Source: an uncultured Simplicispira sp. (GTDB lineage Bacteria > Pseudomonadota > Gammaproteobacteria > Burkholderiales > Burkholderiaceae_C). Taken from it: a DNA stretch of 9,353 nt. A program made the position numbers and the translations under genes. The number at the start of each line of letters is the position of its first letter. Position 1 is the stretch's first letter. Shown in pieces: positions 1 through 7,615 of this stretch. Location: positions 1 to 9,353 of the forward strand of contig CAIRYF010000444.1 in NCBI GenBank assembly GCA_903882725.1, read 5' to 3'. The notes below the pieces were generated by a model. It was not told the DNA's origin. It saw only the letters and a list, made by a program, of their open reading frames with translations, and made no database searches.

Positions 1-4
1 CCCA

Positions 5-16
5 TTCAGCGCTGAA
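5..16. repeat. 12-bp perfect palindrome in the leader of the HDOD gene
   Basis: The 12 bases TTCAGCGCTGAA equal their own reverse complement. They lie about 100 bases upstream of the HDOD start codon. Such a site could bind a dimeric regulator, or it may belong to the end of a gene to the left that cannot be seen here. The palindrome is seen directly; any role is unknown. Confidence 0.45.
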
Positions 17-31
17 CATTTTCGCGTTGAT

Positions 32-49
32 CGCTAACTTCAATTAGCG
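32..49. repeat. Small hairpin-forming inverted repeat (6-bp stem, 6-base loop)
   Basis: CGCTAA at 32-37 is perfectly complementary to TTAGCG at 44-49, with the loop CTTCAA between them. No T-run follows on the plus strand, so it is a poor intrinsic terminator in that direction. It could be an operator or the remnant of an upstream gene end, because a stop codon TAA in one frame falls inside the left arm. No convincing -35/-10 pair was found between here and the start at 120. Confidence 0.4.
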
Positions 50-119
50 CAAGTCAATTTCCACAGCCCCAGAGTGGTTAGCATAAGCAGTCTTAAACCC
101 ACTGCGAGTTGTTGCACCT

Positions 120-1496
120 GTGCCACCTTTACTACTCCTGATTTCCGCTGTAGTAGCTGTTATTGCTGCTCTTGCGTGGTGGAAACTTAGCCGCCCAGCA
201 CCACCGCCTCAGCGCACGCCCCGCTCCGTAGCTGCGGTACCACCACCGTCACAGCCACCGTCACCGCCAACTGCTGTTACACCACAGGTTGCCGCCACGC
301 CACCGGTTGCGCCCGTTGCTGCTGCACAAGCCGCCACCAATGCACCAGAAACGCAGGCAGCGCCACCGGCTCAAGGCAGTGGCGCGGAGCTGCCGGATTC
401 TTTGGGGCCAGTCAGCCCGTCAGACCCGGAAAATCCAACCAACCCAACTGACTCAACTGGCCCAATAAATCCAACCAGCCCAATGGCAGAGGCAGACCGG
501 ACTGAATTTGTCGAACTCGCCGAGTCTGCGCAGCAAGAAAAAGAGACTGGCGAGCCCCGCGCTATCGACAGCTTTATTTGGGCGCACGAGAGCGAATTGC
601 CCGATGCCCGACGCGATGCGCTGATGAGTGTGATTGGCGGCATTCCCTGCCCGCCGCAGTCTTTGCACCAATTGCTAGCGCCTGATTTTTTTGATCGCAT
701 TGGCCCCGCAGAATTAACCGAGTTATTGCGCGGTGAACCGCTGATTGCCGCCAAGGTGCTGGCTACAGTGAATGCACCGTTTTATGGCCTGAGCCAGCCG
801 GTGACCCATATTGAGCACGCCGTCGCCTTCTTGGGTATGGAGACAGTGCGCAATATTTGCGTGCAATACCTGCTGGCGCAGGCCTTTAAGCCTGAGCTGA
901 GTTCGTCTCAGCGCTCGTTTGACACTATTTGGCGCGCCAGCTCGATTGCCAGCGAATTGGCCCTGCGTTTGGGCAAGGCGCTGAATTTGCCTGATTACGG
1001 CAGTTTGGCAACCAAGGTAGTGCTGGCCTTTGTCGGCCATTTGGCCACGGCGGCGCTGCTGCCGCGCAATGCAGTGGACGAATGGCTAATGCGCAGCCGC
1101 ATGGAGCGCGCCCAAATTGAGCAAGAAGTGATTGGCCTGAGCGCTGGTGAAATTGGCACGCTGGTGCTGCGTCTGTGGGCGTTGCCGGGCGGGCTGGTCA
1201 ATGATGTATCTGACGCCAGCCGGGTGCTGGTGACGCCAGCCAGTGCAGTCGCCCCGCACTCCGTTCCCTACTTGGGGCTGAGTTATTTGTGCGTTGGCTT
1301 GGGCGAACGCCTGGCACTGGGCGATATGTTTGCACTGGTCGGCTACGACCCAACAGACGATTGCGCGGATGAAAACTTTTATTTGCGCTCCTATCTGCAA
1401 GACCCGGCACTGGCCGGACTCAACGATGCATTGAATTCGCCTGAGCTGGTGGCGGTGGTGCAGCAAATGCGCGGCACTGGAGCTAGCTGGCCCTAA
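120..1496 (+). CDS. Membrane-anchored HDOD-domain protein with proline-rich linker
   Basis: This 458-residue protein begins at GTG 120. A stop at 84-86 in the same frame leaves little room for another start, and no strong ribosome site is visible. Residues about 3-21 form one hydrophobic helix followed by basic residues (KLSR), which suggests a single membrane anchor with the rest in the cytoplasm. Residues about 26-125 are a low-complexity linker rich in Pro, Ala and Thr. Residues about 160-370 match the HDOD fold. Typical blocks are the segment starting LPDARR at 160 with a central IPCPP, then GEPLIAAKVL..NAPFYGL from 205, then the IEHAVAFLGMETVRN region. Where HD-type phosphohydrolases have the metal-binding His-Asp pair there is only AFVGHLATAALL, as expected for HDOD domains, which usually act as non-catalytic signalling or scaffold modules. 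The macroglobulin gene follows after 47 bases on the same strand, so co-transcription is plausible. The family call is firm; the partner or signal is unknown. Confidence 0.85.
   Translation: MPPLLLLISAVVAVIAALAWWKLSRPAPPPQRTPRSVAAVPPPSQPPSPPTAVTPQVAATPPVAPVAAAQAATNAPETQAAPPAQGSGAELPDSLGPVSPSDPENPTNPTDSTGPINPTSPMAEADRTEFVELAESAQQEKETGEPRAIDSFIWAHESELPDARRDALMSVIGGIPCPPQSLHQLLAPDFFDRIGPAELTELLRGEPLIAAKVLATVNAPFYGLSQPVTHIEHAVAFLGMETVRNICVQYLLAQAFKPELSSSQRSFDTIWRASSIASELALRLGKALNLPDYGSLATKVVLAFVGHLATAALLPRNAVDEWLMRSRMERAQIEQEVIGLSAGEIGTLVLRLWALPGGLVNDVSDASRVLVTPASAVAPHSVPYLGLSYLCVGLGERLALGDMFALVGYDPTDDCADENFYLRSYLQDPALAGLNDALNSPELVAVVQQMRGTGASWP
431..483 (+). repeat. In-frame imperfect direct repeat in the HDOD linker
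   Basis: AAATCCAACCAACCCAA at 431-447 recurs at 467-483 with one mismatch (AAATCCAACCAGCCCAA). The offset is 36 bases, exactly 12 codons, so the frame is kept. The repeat encodes the NPTNP and NPTSP segments of the linker and is AT-richer than the flanking coding sequence. It looks like a small internal duplication in a disordered spacer. Confidence 0.6.
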
Positions 1497-1531
1497 GCGT
1501 TGGCATCTTTGTTACGCTTGCCGTTCCATTC

Positions 1532-1537
1532 GGAAGG
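1532..1537 (+). promoter_or_regulatory. Ribosome binding site of the macroglobulin gene
   Basis: GGAAGG lies six bases before the GTG at 1544. It supports this GTG as the start, and no other in-frame start codon exists in the gap between the two genes. The 47-base gap shows no clear promoter or terminator, which fits read-through from the HDOD gene. Confidence 0.65.
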
Positions 1538-1543
1538 TTAGGC

Positions 1544-4500
1544 GTGAATATCCAGCAATTTTTAGTCGGTGCCAGCGTGTGTTTGGCCTCTTTGGGCGCA
1601 CAGGCGCTGCAAATCACCAGTTTCTCGCCCCAAGGCGAAGTCGCGCGCATTCAGCAAATCGCCGTCCAATTTAACAGCCCTGCGGTGCGCTTTGGCGACG
1701 CGCAGGCTGCTGCGCCGCTGTCGCTGCAGTGCAGTGATGCGCAGGCCAGCCAAGGCAATGGCCGCTGGAACAACGATCACGAATGGGTATTTAACTTTGC
1801 CAGCGCTTTACCGCCTGGCGTGCGCTGCACGGCGCAGGTCAAACCAGACTTCAAATCGGCCTCTGGTGCAGCACTGAAGGGCGGTGTTAGCTATAATTTT
1901 AATAGCGGCGGGCCATTTGTGGAAGAGGTGTACCCGGACTCTTGGGAAGAAATCGACGAAGAGCAATTCTTTGTCTTGCAGCTCAACGGTGCCGCTTCGC
2001 TGGCCAGCGTGCAAAAGAATACGTGGTGCAGCGGCGAAGGCGTGGGCGAGCGCATTCCGGTGCGCTTGATTGACGGCCCGCAGCGTGACGAGTTACTCAA
2101 AGCGCGCCATTTTGATCAACTCGCCGCCAAAAATCCGCTGGCTTGGGTCACGTTGGCCTGCAACCGGCGCTTGACACCCGCCACCAAAGTGGAACTGGTG
2201 TGGGGCAATGGCGTCAGCACCCCCAGCGGGGTGGTCAACCGGGTCGAAAAGCGCTTTACCTACCAAGTACGGGCACCATTTGCCGCGCAGTTTCGCTGCG
2301 AGCGTGAAAACGCCCAGGCTGGCTGTTTGCCAATTCGCCCATTAACCTTGTCTTTCAACAGCCCCGTGTCGCGCAAGCTGGCCGCTGCTATTCGCCTCAA
2401 ATCCAGTCAAGAGAGCATTGCACCGCAGCCTGCCATGCCGGGCAAGAACGGTGCTGATGCCTTGGTGGATGCAGTGCAGTTTGCTGTGCCGCTGGCCGAG
2501 AACATGGCGTTTAAGCTGGAGCTACCGAAGAATTTTCAGGATGCGGGCGGGCGTCCACTGAGCAATGCGGCCAGTTTTCCGCTGCCGGTAGCAACGGGCG
2601 CGATGCCAGCACTGGCCAAATTTGCCGCGTCGCCGTTTGGCATTGTCGAGCGCTTTGCCGAAGGCCCAGACGGCCCGGCGCTGTTGCCGGTGACGCTGCG
2701 CAACGTCGAAGCCGCGCTGTCAGTGCAGGGCTTGGCTGTCGGTGCCAGTGCCAGTGCCCCCGCCGCCAAAGTGCGCACGCTACAGCCGCAGGGCGATGCC
2801 CAAACCATTGCTTGGTACCGCAAAGTACGCGCTTACGACAACTATCTGATCGGGCGCAAACAGGCGCGGCGCGACGTACACAGCGCGCTGCCCAAAGCTT
2901 TTTCTCAGGATGACAACGTCAACTATGTGCAGTCGCGCATGGTCTCGCTGCTGGGCGGCCAAAGCGCAGCCAAAGCACTGGAAGTGCCGCAGCCGACACG
3001 CACCGATCCGCGCCCATTTGAGGTGGTTGGCATTGCGCTTGCACCGGGTTTTCATGTGGTGGAGATTGCCTCGCCGCTGCTGGGCGCGGCGCTGCTGGAC
3101 GACAAGCACGGCGCTGGCCGCACCATGTATGTGCGCACCACGGCGCTGGTGACCAATTTGGCGGTGCATTTCAAGCTGGGGCGTGAAAACTCGCTGGCTT
3201 GGGTGACCTCGCTGGACAAAGGCCAGCCCGTTGCCGGCGCGCAAGTGGCGGTGTCTGACTGCCAAGGCAAGCTGTTGGCCAACGCCACCACGGATGCGCA
3301 GGGTTTAGCACAGTTTGACGGTTTGACATCCGAGGCACCGACCTGCCACAGCAACAGCGACCCGGGCGGCTCGGAAGGCTACTTTGTCAGTGCCCGTTTG
3401 CAAGGCGAAGATGGCATTGCCGATATGGCGTTTACTTGGAGCGACTGGCAGCGCGGCATTGAGCCGTGGCGCTTTAACGTGCCTACCAGCAGCGCCGCCC
3501 AGCCCAACGAAGTTGCGCACACCATCTTTGACCGCACCTTGCTGCACGCTGGTGAGACGGTGTCAATGAAGCACCTGCTGCGCGCGCAAACGCAAAATGG
3601 CTTTGCCCTGGCAGCGCAAGAGCCAGACACCCTGCTCATCACCCACGAAGACAGCGGTCAGCAATACCAGCAATCGCTGCGCTGGCGCAAAACTGCCACG
3701 GGAGGGCGCAGCGCGCAAAGCAGCTTTGCCGTGCCGCAAGCGGCCAAGCTGGGCGTGTACACGGTGGAACTGCAAAATAACAAAAATAATAGCAACAGAT
3801 ACAAGCGCAGCCTTGGCTCAGGCCAGTTTCGCGTTGAAGAATTTCGCCTGCCGGTGTTTGAGGGTCGCATTGCCCCCACCGACGCCAAAACGCTGGTCAA
3901 CATGGGCACCGTACCCACCAACGTGCAGCTAAATTATGTCTCGGGCGGCCCGGCGGCGCAGTGGCCGGTGCGTGTCTCGGCGCTGGTGAAGAAAAAAGAG
4001 CTGCACTTTGACGCCTACGACGCCTTCAGTTTTAGCGCGCCGCAAGGGCGCAAACAAACCACCTCGCAAGGCGAAGAAGAAGACAGCGCCGCCGCTGACA
4101 CACGCGTGATTGCCGACAAACTGCCGCTGACGCTGGATCGCAATGGTGCCGGGCGCGTCACGCTGGACAAAGTGCCGCGCGCCAGCGCAGCGCAAGATCT
4201 GTTGTTGGAAGCCAGCTTTGCCGACCCCAATGGCGAAGTGCAAACCCTGCGCAGCACCCACACCCTGTGGCCTGCGGCAGTGGTGGCGGGCATCAAAACC
4301 GATGAATGGGTCTCGGCCAGCGAGAAGGTGCGTTTTCAGGCGCTGGCGCTGGACACCAGCGGGCGCGCACTGGCCAACGTGCCAATGCAGGTGCAGGCGA
4401 TTGCCCGCAGCACCACCACCAGCAGGAAGCGCATGGTCGGGGGTTTTTACAGCTACGACAGCAAGACCGAAACCAAAGACTTGGGCACCGTCTGCACCGG

Positions 4501-7500
4501 CAAAAGCGACAGCCGTGGCCTGCTGCTGTGCGAAGCGCTGCTGGACGAGCCGGGCGAAATCGAGCTAGTCACCACCGCGCGCGACAAGGACGGCAACACC
4601 TTTGACGCCGCCGCCTCAGTGTGGGTGACGCAGCGCGGTGAGCTGTGGTTTGGCAGCCAAAACCACGACCGCATGGACTTGTTGCCCGAGCAAAAAAGCT
4701 ACCAGCCCGGTGACATTGCCAAATTTCAGGTGCGGATGCCGTTTCGTTTTGCCACCGCGCTGGTCACGGTCGAGCGCGAAGGCGTGCTGCACACCGAAGT
4801 GGTGCAACTCAACGGCAAAGACCCGACTGTCAGCCTGAAAATTCAAGAGGGCTGGGGCCCCAACGTCTATGTCAGCGTGCTGGCGCTGCGCGGGCGCTTG
4901 CGCGAGGTGCCGTGGTACAGCCTGTTCACCTGGGGCTACAAAGCGCCGCGCGAGTGGTGGACGGCGTTTTGGTACCAGGGCAAGGAATACATTGCGCCCA
5001 CCGCCATGGTCGATTTGAGCAAGCCAGCGTTTCGCATCGGCTTGGCTGAAATTAAAGTCGGCGCACAAGCGCACCGCTTGAACGTCACCGTCACGGCAGA
5101 CAAAGCCAGCTACCCAGTGCGCGGCCAAGCGCGCGTCACCATCAGCGCCACGCTGCCCAATGGACAGCCAGCGGCCCACGCCGAAGTGGCGCTGGCCGCC
5201 GTTGATCAAGCGCTGTTAGAGCTGATGCCCAACACCAGTTGGAACCTGCTGGACGCCATGTTGCAGCGGCGCAGTTGGGGCGTGTCAACCTCGACGGCGC
5301 AGATGGAAATTATTGGCCGGCGTCACTATGGCCGCAAAGCGGTGCCCGCCGGTGGTGGCGGTGGCCGCAGTCCAACGCGCGAGCTGTTCGATACGTTGTT
5401 GCTGTGGCAACCGGCGCTGGCGCTCGACGCCAACGGCCAAGCGCACATCACCGTGCCGCTGAACGACGCGCTGACCACCTTTCAAATCGTTGCTGTGGCC
5501 GATGCTGGCATTGGAATGTTTGGCACTGGCAGCACGGCGGTGCGCACCACGCAAGACCTGCAAATCATCAGCGGTCTGGCACCACTGGTGCGCGAGGGCG
5601 ACCAATTTCGCGCCCAGTTCACGCTGCGCAACACCACCAAAAAAGCCATGCAAGTGGTGCTGGCACCGCGTGCCACGCTGCTGGAGTTGTCGCCCAAAAC
5701 GGTAGAACTGGCCGCTGGCGAAACGCGCGAACTGGCCTGGGACGTGACCGCGCCAGCGCAACTGGCGCATGCGCGTTTTGAAGCCCTTCTGTGGAAAATA
5801 GACGCCACCGCCAAAGGAAGCAATCCGGCCAGCGACGCACTAAAAATCAGCCAACGCATCGTGCCCGCCGTGCCTTTAAGCGTGCAACAAGCCACGCTGG
5901 TGCAAATTGACGGCGCGCTGCAACTGCCGGTGCAACCACCGACGGGCGCGCTGCCCGGACGCGGCGGCTTGCAAATGTCACTGCAACCGACGTTGGCCAG
6001 CGGCCTGCCTGGCGTGCGCGATTGGTGGGCGCGCTATCCGTACAGATGCTTAGAGCAGCAAGCCAGCCGCGCCATCGGCATGGACGACAGCACGCGCTGG
6101 CTGGCGCTGGTTGGGCAATTGCCGACCTATTTGGACAGCGACGGGCTGGTCAGCTACTTTCCGCCGCGCAATGGCGACACCCGGCACGGCAGCGACACGC
6201 TCACCGCCTATCTGCTGGCCAGCGCGCACGAAGCGGCGCGCCTGAACCCAGCCTTTGCGTTGGCTGACGAGGTGCGCGCACCGATGGAGCGCGGTTTGAT
6301 CGACTTTGTCGAAGGCCGCATCGAGCGCCACTTCTGGAGCCCGCGCAAAGACTTGGATATGCGCAAGCTGTCCGCTATCGAGGCACTGTCACGCTACGGC
6401 AAAGCACAGGTGCGGATGCTCGACAGCATCACCATCGCGCCCCAGCAGTGGCCCACGCATACCGTCATCGACTGGCTCAACGTGCTGCAACGCCTGCAAG
6501 GCGTGCCCCAGCGCAGCGAGCGCTTGGCCCAAGCCCAGCAAATTTTGCGCAGCCGCCTGAGCTATCAAGGCAGCCAATTGGTGTTCACCACCGAGCCGGG
6601 CGACGACTGGTGGTGGCTGATGCAGGGCGGCGACCTCAACAGCGCCCGCCTGCTGCTGGCCGTCATCGACAACCCTGCGTGGAAGGGCGACGTGGCGCGT
6701 CTGGCCAACGGCTTTATGGCGCGCCAGCAGGGCGGCGCGTGGCGCACCACCACCGCCAACTTGTGGGGCGGCTTTGCGCTGGCGCGCTTCTCGGCGACGT
6801 TTGAAGCCGCGCCGGTGGCTGGCAGCACGCAGGCCAGTTTGGGCGGTGACAAAGCCAGTGTCGATTGGGCGCAGGTCAAGCGCAGCAAAGCCGACGACGC
6901 CAACGGCGCGGCGCACCAAACCACTTGGTTTGGCGCGCCCAACGCGCCCGGCAACTGGCAGGGCAACCGGATGTTCTTGCCGTGGGGCAAGGGCGACAAG
7001 GGCGCGCAAAGTTTGAGCGTCACGCACCAAGGCAGTGGCAAACCGTGGCTGACGCTGCAATCGCTGGCCGCTGTGCCGCTGCAAGCGCCGGTCAATGCGG
7101 GTTACACCATCCAAAAAACCATCACGCCCATCGAGCAAGCCAACAAAACCCTGCCTGCGGGCCAATACACGCGCGGCGACGTGCTGCGCGTGACGCTGCA
7201 AGTCAGCGCCAGTGCGCCAATGACGTGGGTGGCTATCACTGACCCGATTCCGGCGGGATCGACCATTTTGGGCAGCGGCTTGGGGCGCGATTCGGCCATT
7301 GCCACGCAAGGCGAAAAAAGCAGCGGTGCCGGCTGGTCGGCGTTTGAGGAGCGCAGCTTTGAGTCCTTTCGCAGCTATTACGAATACCTGCCCAAAGGCA
7401 CGGTAAAGATGGAGTACACGCTGCGCCTGAACAACGTTGGCGACTTTGCCCTGCCGCCCAGCCGGGTTGAGGCGCTGTACACCCCCGAAATGTTTGGCGC

Positions 7501-7570
7501 TGCGCCCAACACGCGGGTGCAGGTACTGGGGGCAGCCGCGCCAGCGGCAAATTTGCTATCAACTAAATAG
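1544..7570 (+). CDS. Exported thioester-containing alpha-2-macroglobulin family protein (2008 residues)
   Basis: This is a bacterial alpha-2-macroglobulin, expected to trap attacking proteases in the periplasm through bait cleavage and a reactive thioester. Residues 1-21 look like a type I signal peptide ending AQA (cleavage before L22), though its N-terminal part lacks Lys or Arg. A macroglobulin-2-like block begins near 655 (FDRTLLHAGETV). The MG/bait-region domain spans about 1035-1225 (DLLPEQKSYQPGD at 1045, AAVDQALLEL near 1218). A glycine run at 1270-1274 precedes ELFDTLLLW at 1280, the A2M core domain. The thioester motif CLEQ is intact at C1502-Q1505, in a helical domain of about 1485-1790. 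The C-terminal MG10-like domain is about 1875-1995 (DPIPAGSTILGSG at 1900). It is longer than E. coli YfhM (about 1650 residues), mostly at the N-terminal side. Mature cysteines are 63/95, 162/206, 252/261, 573/601, 984/996 and the lone 1502, which suggests five disulfides plus the thioester. YfhM-type proteins are usually lipoproteins encoded beside pbpC; here there is no good lipobox and no adjacent pbpC. The last residues are encoded within a small repeat. Confidence 0.93.
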   Translation: MNIQQFLVGASVCLASLGAQALQITSFSPQGEVARIQQIAVQFNSPAVRFGDAQAAAPLSLQCSDAQASQGNGRWNNDHEWVFNFASALPPGVRCTAQVKPDFKSASGAALKGGVSYNFNSGGPFVEEVYPDSWEEIDEEQFFVLQLNGAASLASVQKNTWCSGEGVGERIPVRLIDGPQRDELLKARHFDQLAAKNPLAWVTLACNRRLTPATKVELVWGNGVSTPSGVVNRVEKRFTYQVRAPFAAQFRCERENAQAGCLPIRPLTLSFNSPVSRKLAAAIRLKSSQESIAPQPAMPGKNGADALVDAVQFAVPLAENMAFKLELPKNFQDAGGRPLSNAASFPLPVATGAMPALAKFAASPFGIVERFAEGPDGPALLPVTLRNVEAALSVQGLAVGASASAPAAKVRTLQPQGDAQTIAWYRKVRAYDNYLIGRKQARRDVHSALPKAFSQDDNVNYVQSRMVSLLGGQSAAKALEVPQPTRTDPRPFEVVGIALAPGFHVVEIASPLLGAALLDDKHGAGRTMYVRTTALVTNLAVHFKLGRENSLAWVTSLDKGQPVAGAQVAVSDCQGKLLANATTDAQGLAQFDGLTSEAPTCHSNSDPGGSEGYFVSARLQGEDGIADMAFTWSDWQRGIEPWRFNVPTSSAAQPNEVAHTIFDRTLLHAGETVSMKHLLRAQTQNGFALAAQEPDTLLITHEDSGQQYQQSLRWRKTATGGRSAQSSFAVPQAAKLGVYTVELQNNKNNSNRYKRSLGSGQFRVEEFRLPVFEGRIAPTDAKTLVNMGTVPTNVQLNYVSGGPAAQWPVRVSALVKKKELHFDAYDAFSFSAPQGRKQTTSQGEEEDSAAADTRVIADKLPLTLDRNGAGRVTLDKVPRASAAQDLLLEASFADPNGEVQTLRSTHTLWPAAVVAGIKTDEWVSASEKVRFQALALDTSGRALANVPMQVQAIARSTTTSRKRMVGGFYSYDSKTETKDLGTVCTGKSDSRGLLLCEALLDEPGEIELVTTARDKDGNTFDAAASVWVTQRGELWFGSQNHDRMDLLPEQKSYQPGDIAKFQVRMPFRFATALVTVEREGVLHTEVVQLNGKDPTVSLKIQEGWGPNVYVSVLALRGRLREVPWYSLFTWGYKAPREWWTAFWYQGKEYIAPTAMVDLSKPAFRIGLAEIKVGAQAHRLNVTVTADKASYPVRGQARVTISATLPNGQPAAHAEVALAAVDQALLELMPNTSWNLLDAMLQRRSWGVSTSTAQMEIIGRRHYGRKAVPAGGGGGRSPTRELFDTLLLWQPALALDANGQAHITVPLNDALTTFQIVAVADAGIGMFGTGSTAVRTTQDLQIISGLAPLVREGDQFRAQFTLRNTTKKAMQVVLAPRATLLELSPKTVELAAGETRELAWDVTAPAQLAHARFEALLWKIDATAKGSNPASDALKISQRIVPAVPLSVQQATLVQIDGALQLPVQPPTGALPGRGGLQMSLQPTLASGLPGVRDWWARYPYRCLEQQASRAIGMDDSTRWLALVGQLPTYLDSDGLVSYFPPRNGDTRHGSDTLTAYLLASAHEAARLNPAFALADEVRAPMERGLIDFVEGRIERHFWSPRKDLDMRKLSAIEALSRYGKAQVRMLDSITIAPQQWPTHTVIDWLNVLQRLQGVPQRSERLAQAQQILRSRLSYQGSQLVFTTEPGDDWWWLMQGGDLNSARLLLAVIDNPAWKGDVARLANGFMARQQGGAWRTTTANLWGGFALARFSATFEAAPVAGSTQASLGGDKASVDWAQVKRSKADDANGAAHQTTWFGAPNAPGNWQGNRMFLPWGKGDKGAQSLSVTHQGSGKPWLTLQSLAAVPLQAPVNAGYTIQKTITPIEQANKTLPAGQYTRGDVLRVTLQVSASAPMTWVAITDPIPAGSTILGSGLGRDSAIATQGEKSSGAGWSAFEERSFESFRSYYEYLPKGTVKMEYTLRLNNVGDFALPPSRVEALYTPEMFGAAPNTRVQVLGAAAPAANLLSTK

Positions 7571-7571
7571 C
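7555..7571. repeat. Small inverted repeat overlapping the macroglobulin stop codon
   Basis: GCTAT at 7555-7559 pairs perfectly with ATAGC at 7567-7571 across a 7-base loop. The pair spans the last codons and the TAG stop (7568-7570). The AT-rich text from about 7550 onward differs in base composition from the GC-rich coding sequence before it. It resembles small dispersed intergenic repeats that I recall from Comamonadaceae genomes; that resemblance is from memory and was not checked. Confidence 0.45.
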
Positions 7572-7589
7572 TATAACCGCATACACAAT

Positions 7590-7615
7590 AAGGGCTAGAG
7601 GCACATTTGGCCCTT
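7590..7615. terminator. Candidate bidirectional terminator hairpin between convergent genes
   Basis: AAGGGC at 7590-7595 pairs with GCCCTT at 7610-7615. The inner bases add U-G, A-U, G-U and A-U pairs, giving about a 10-bp stem with the loop GGCACA. It sits between the convergent macroglobulin and apbC genes, and its right arm reaches the first base of the apbC stop codon. Only short, interrupted T-runs follow on either strand (TTTAAGT on plus, TTATTGTG on minus), so intrinsic termination would be moderate at best. The position is right for a shared terminator. Confidence 0.5.

Noticed and set aside
1..37. Tail of an upstream gene on the plus strand (frame ending TAA at 35-37, or TGA at 13-15), or a divergent gene starting with ATG at 19-17 on the minus strand
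   Set aside because: Too few codons are visible to recognise a protein, and the minus-strand ATG has no ribosome site. It cannot be decided from this window.
1497..1543. Terminator or promoter between the HDOD and macroglobulin genes
   Set aside because: Only a four-base GCGT/ACGC pairing is present, with no T-run and no -35/-10 pair. Only the ribosome site is supportable.
1544..1603. Lipoprotein signal with Cys13 as the lipid-anchored residue
   Set aside because: The residues before Cys13 are ASV, and a lipobox needs Gly, Ala or Ser at the last position. An AQA signal peptidase I site at 19-21 fits better.
4616..5781. Further open frames of 160-200 residues on either strand inside the macroglobulin gene
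   Set aside because: These are by-products of high GC content. The macroglobulin frame is continuous and conserved across the same stretch.
6389..7309. 306-residue open frame on the minus strand inside the macroglobulin gene
   Set aside because: It lies antisense to the conserved thioester and C-terminal domains, is rich in Arg and Ala, and has no recognisable motif.
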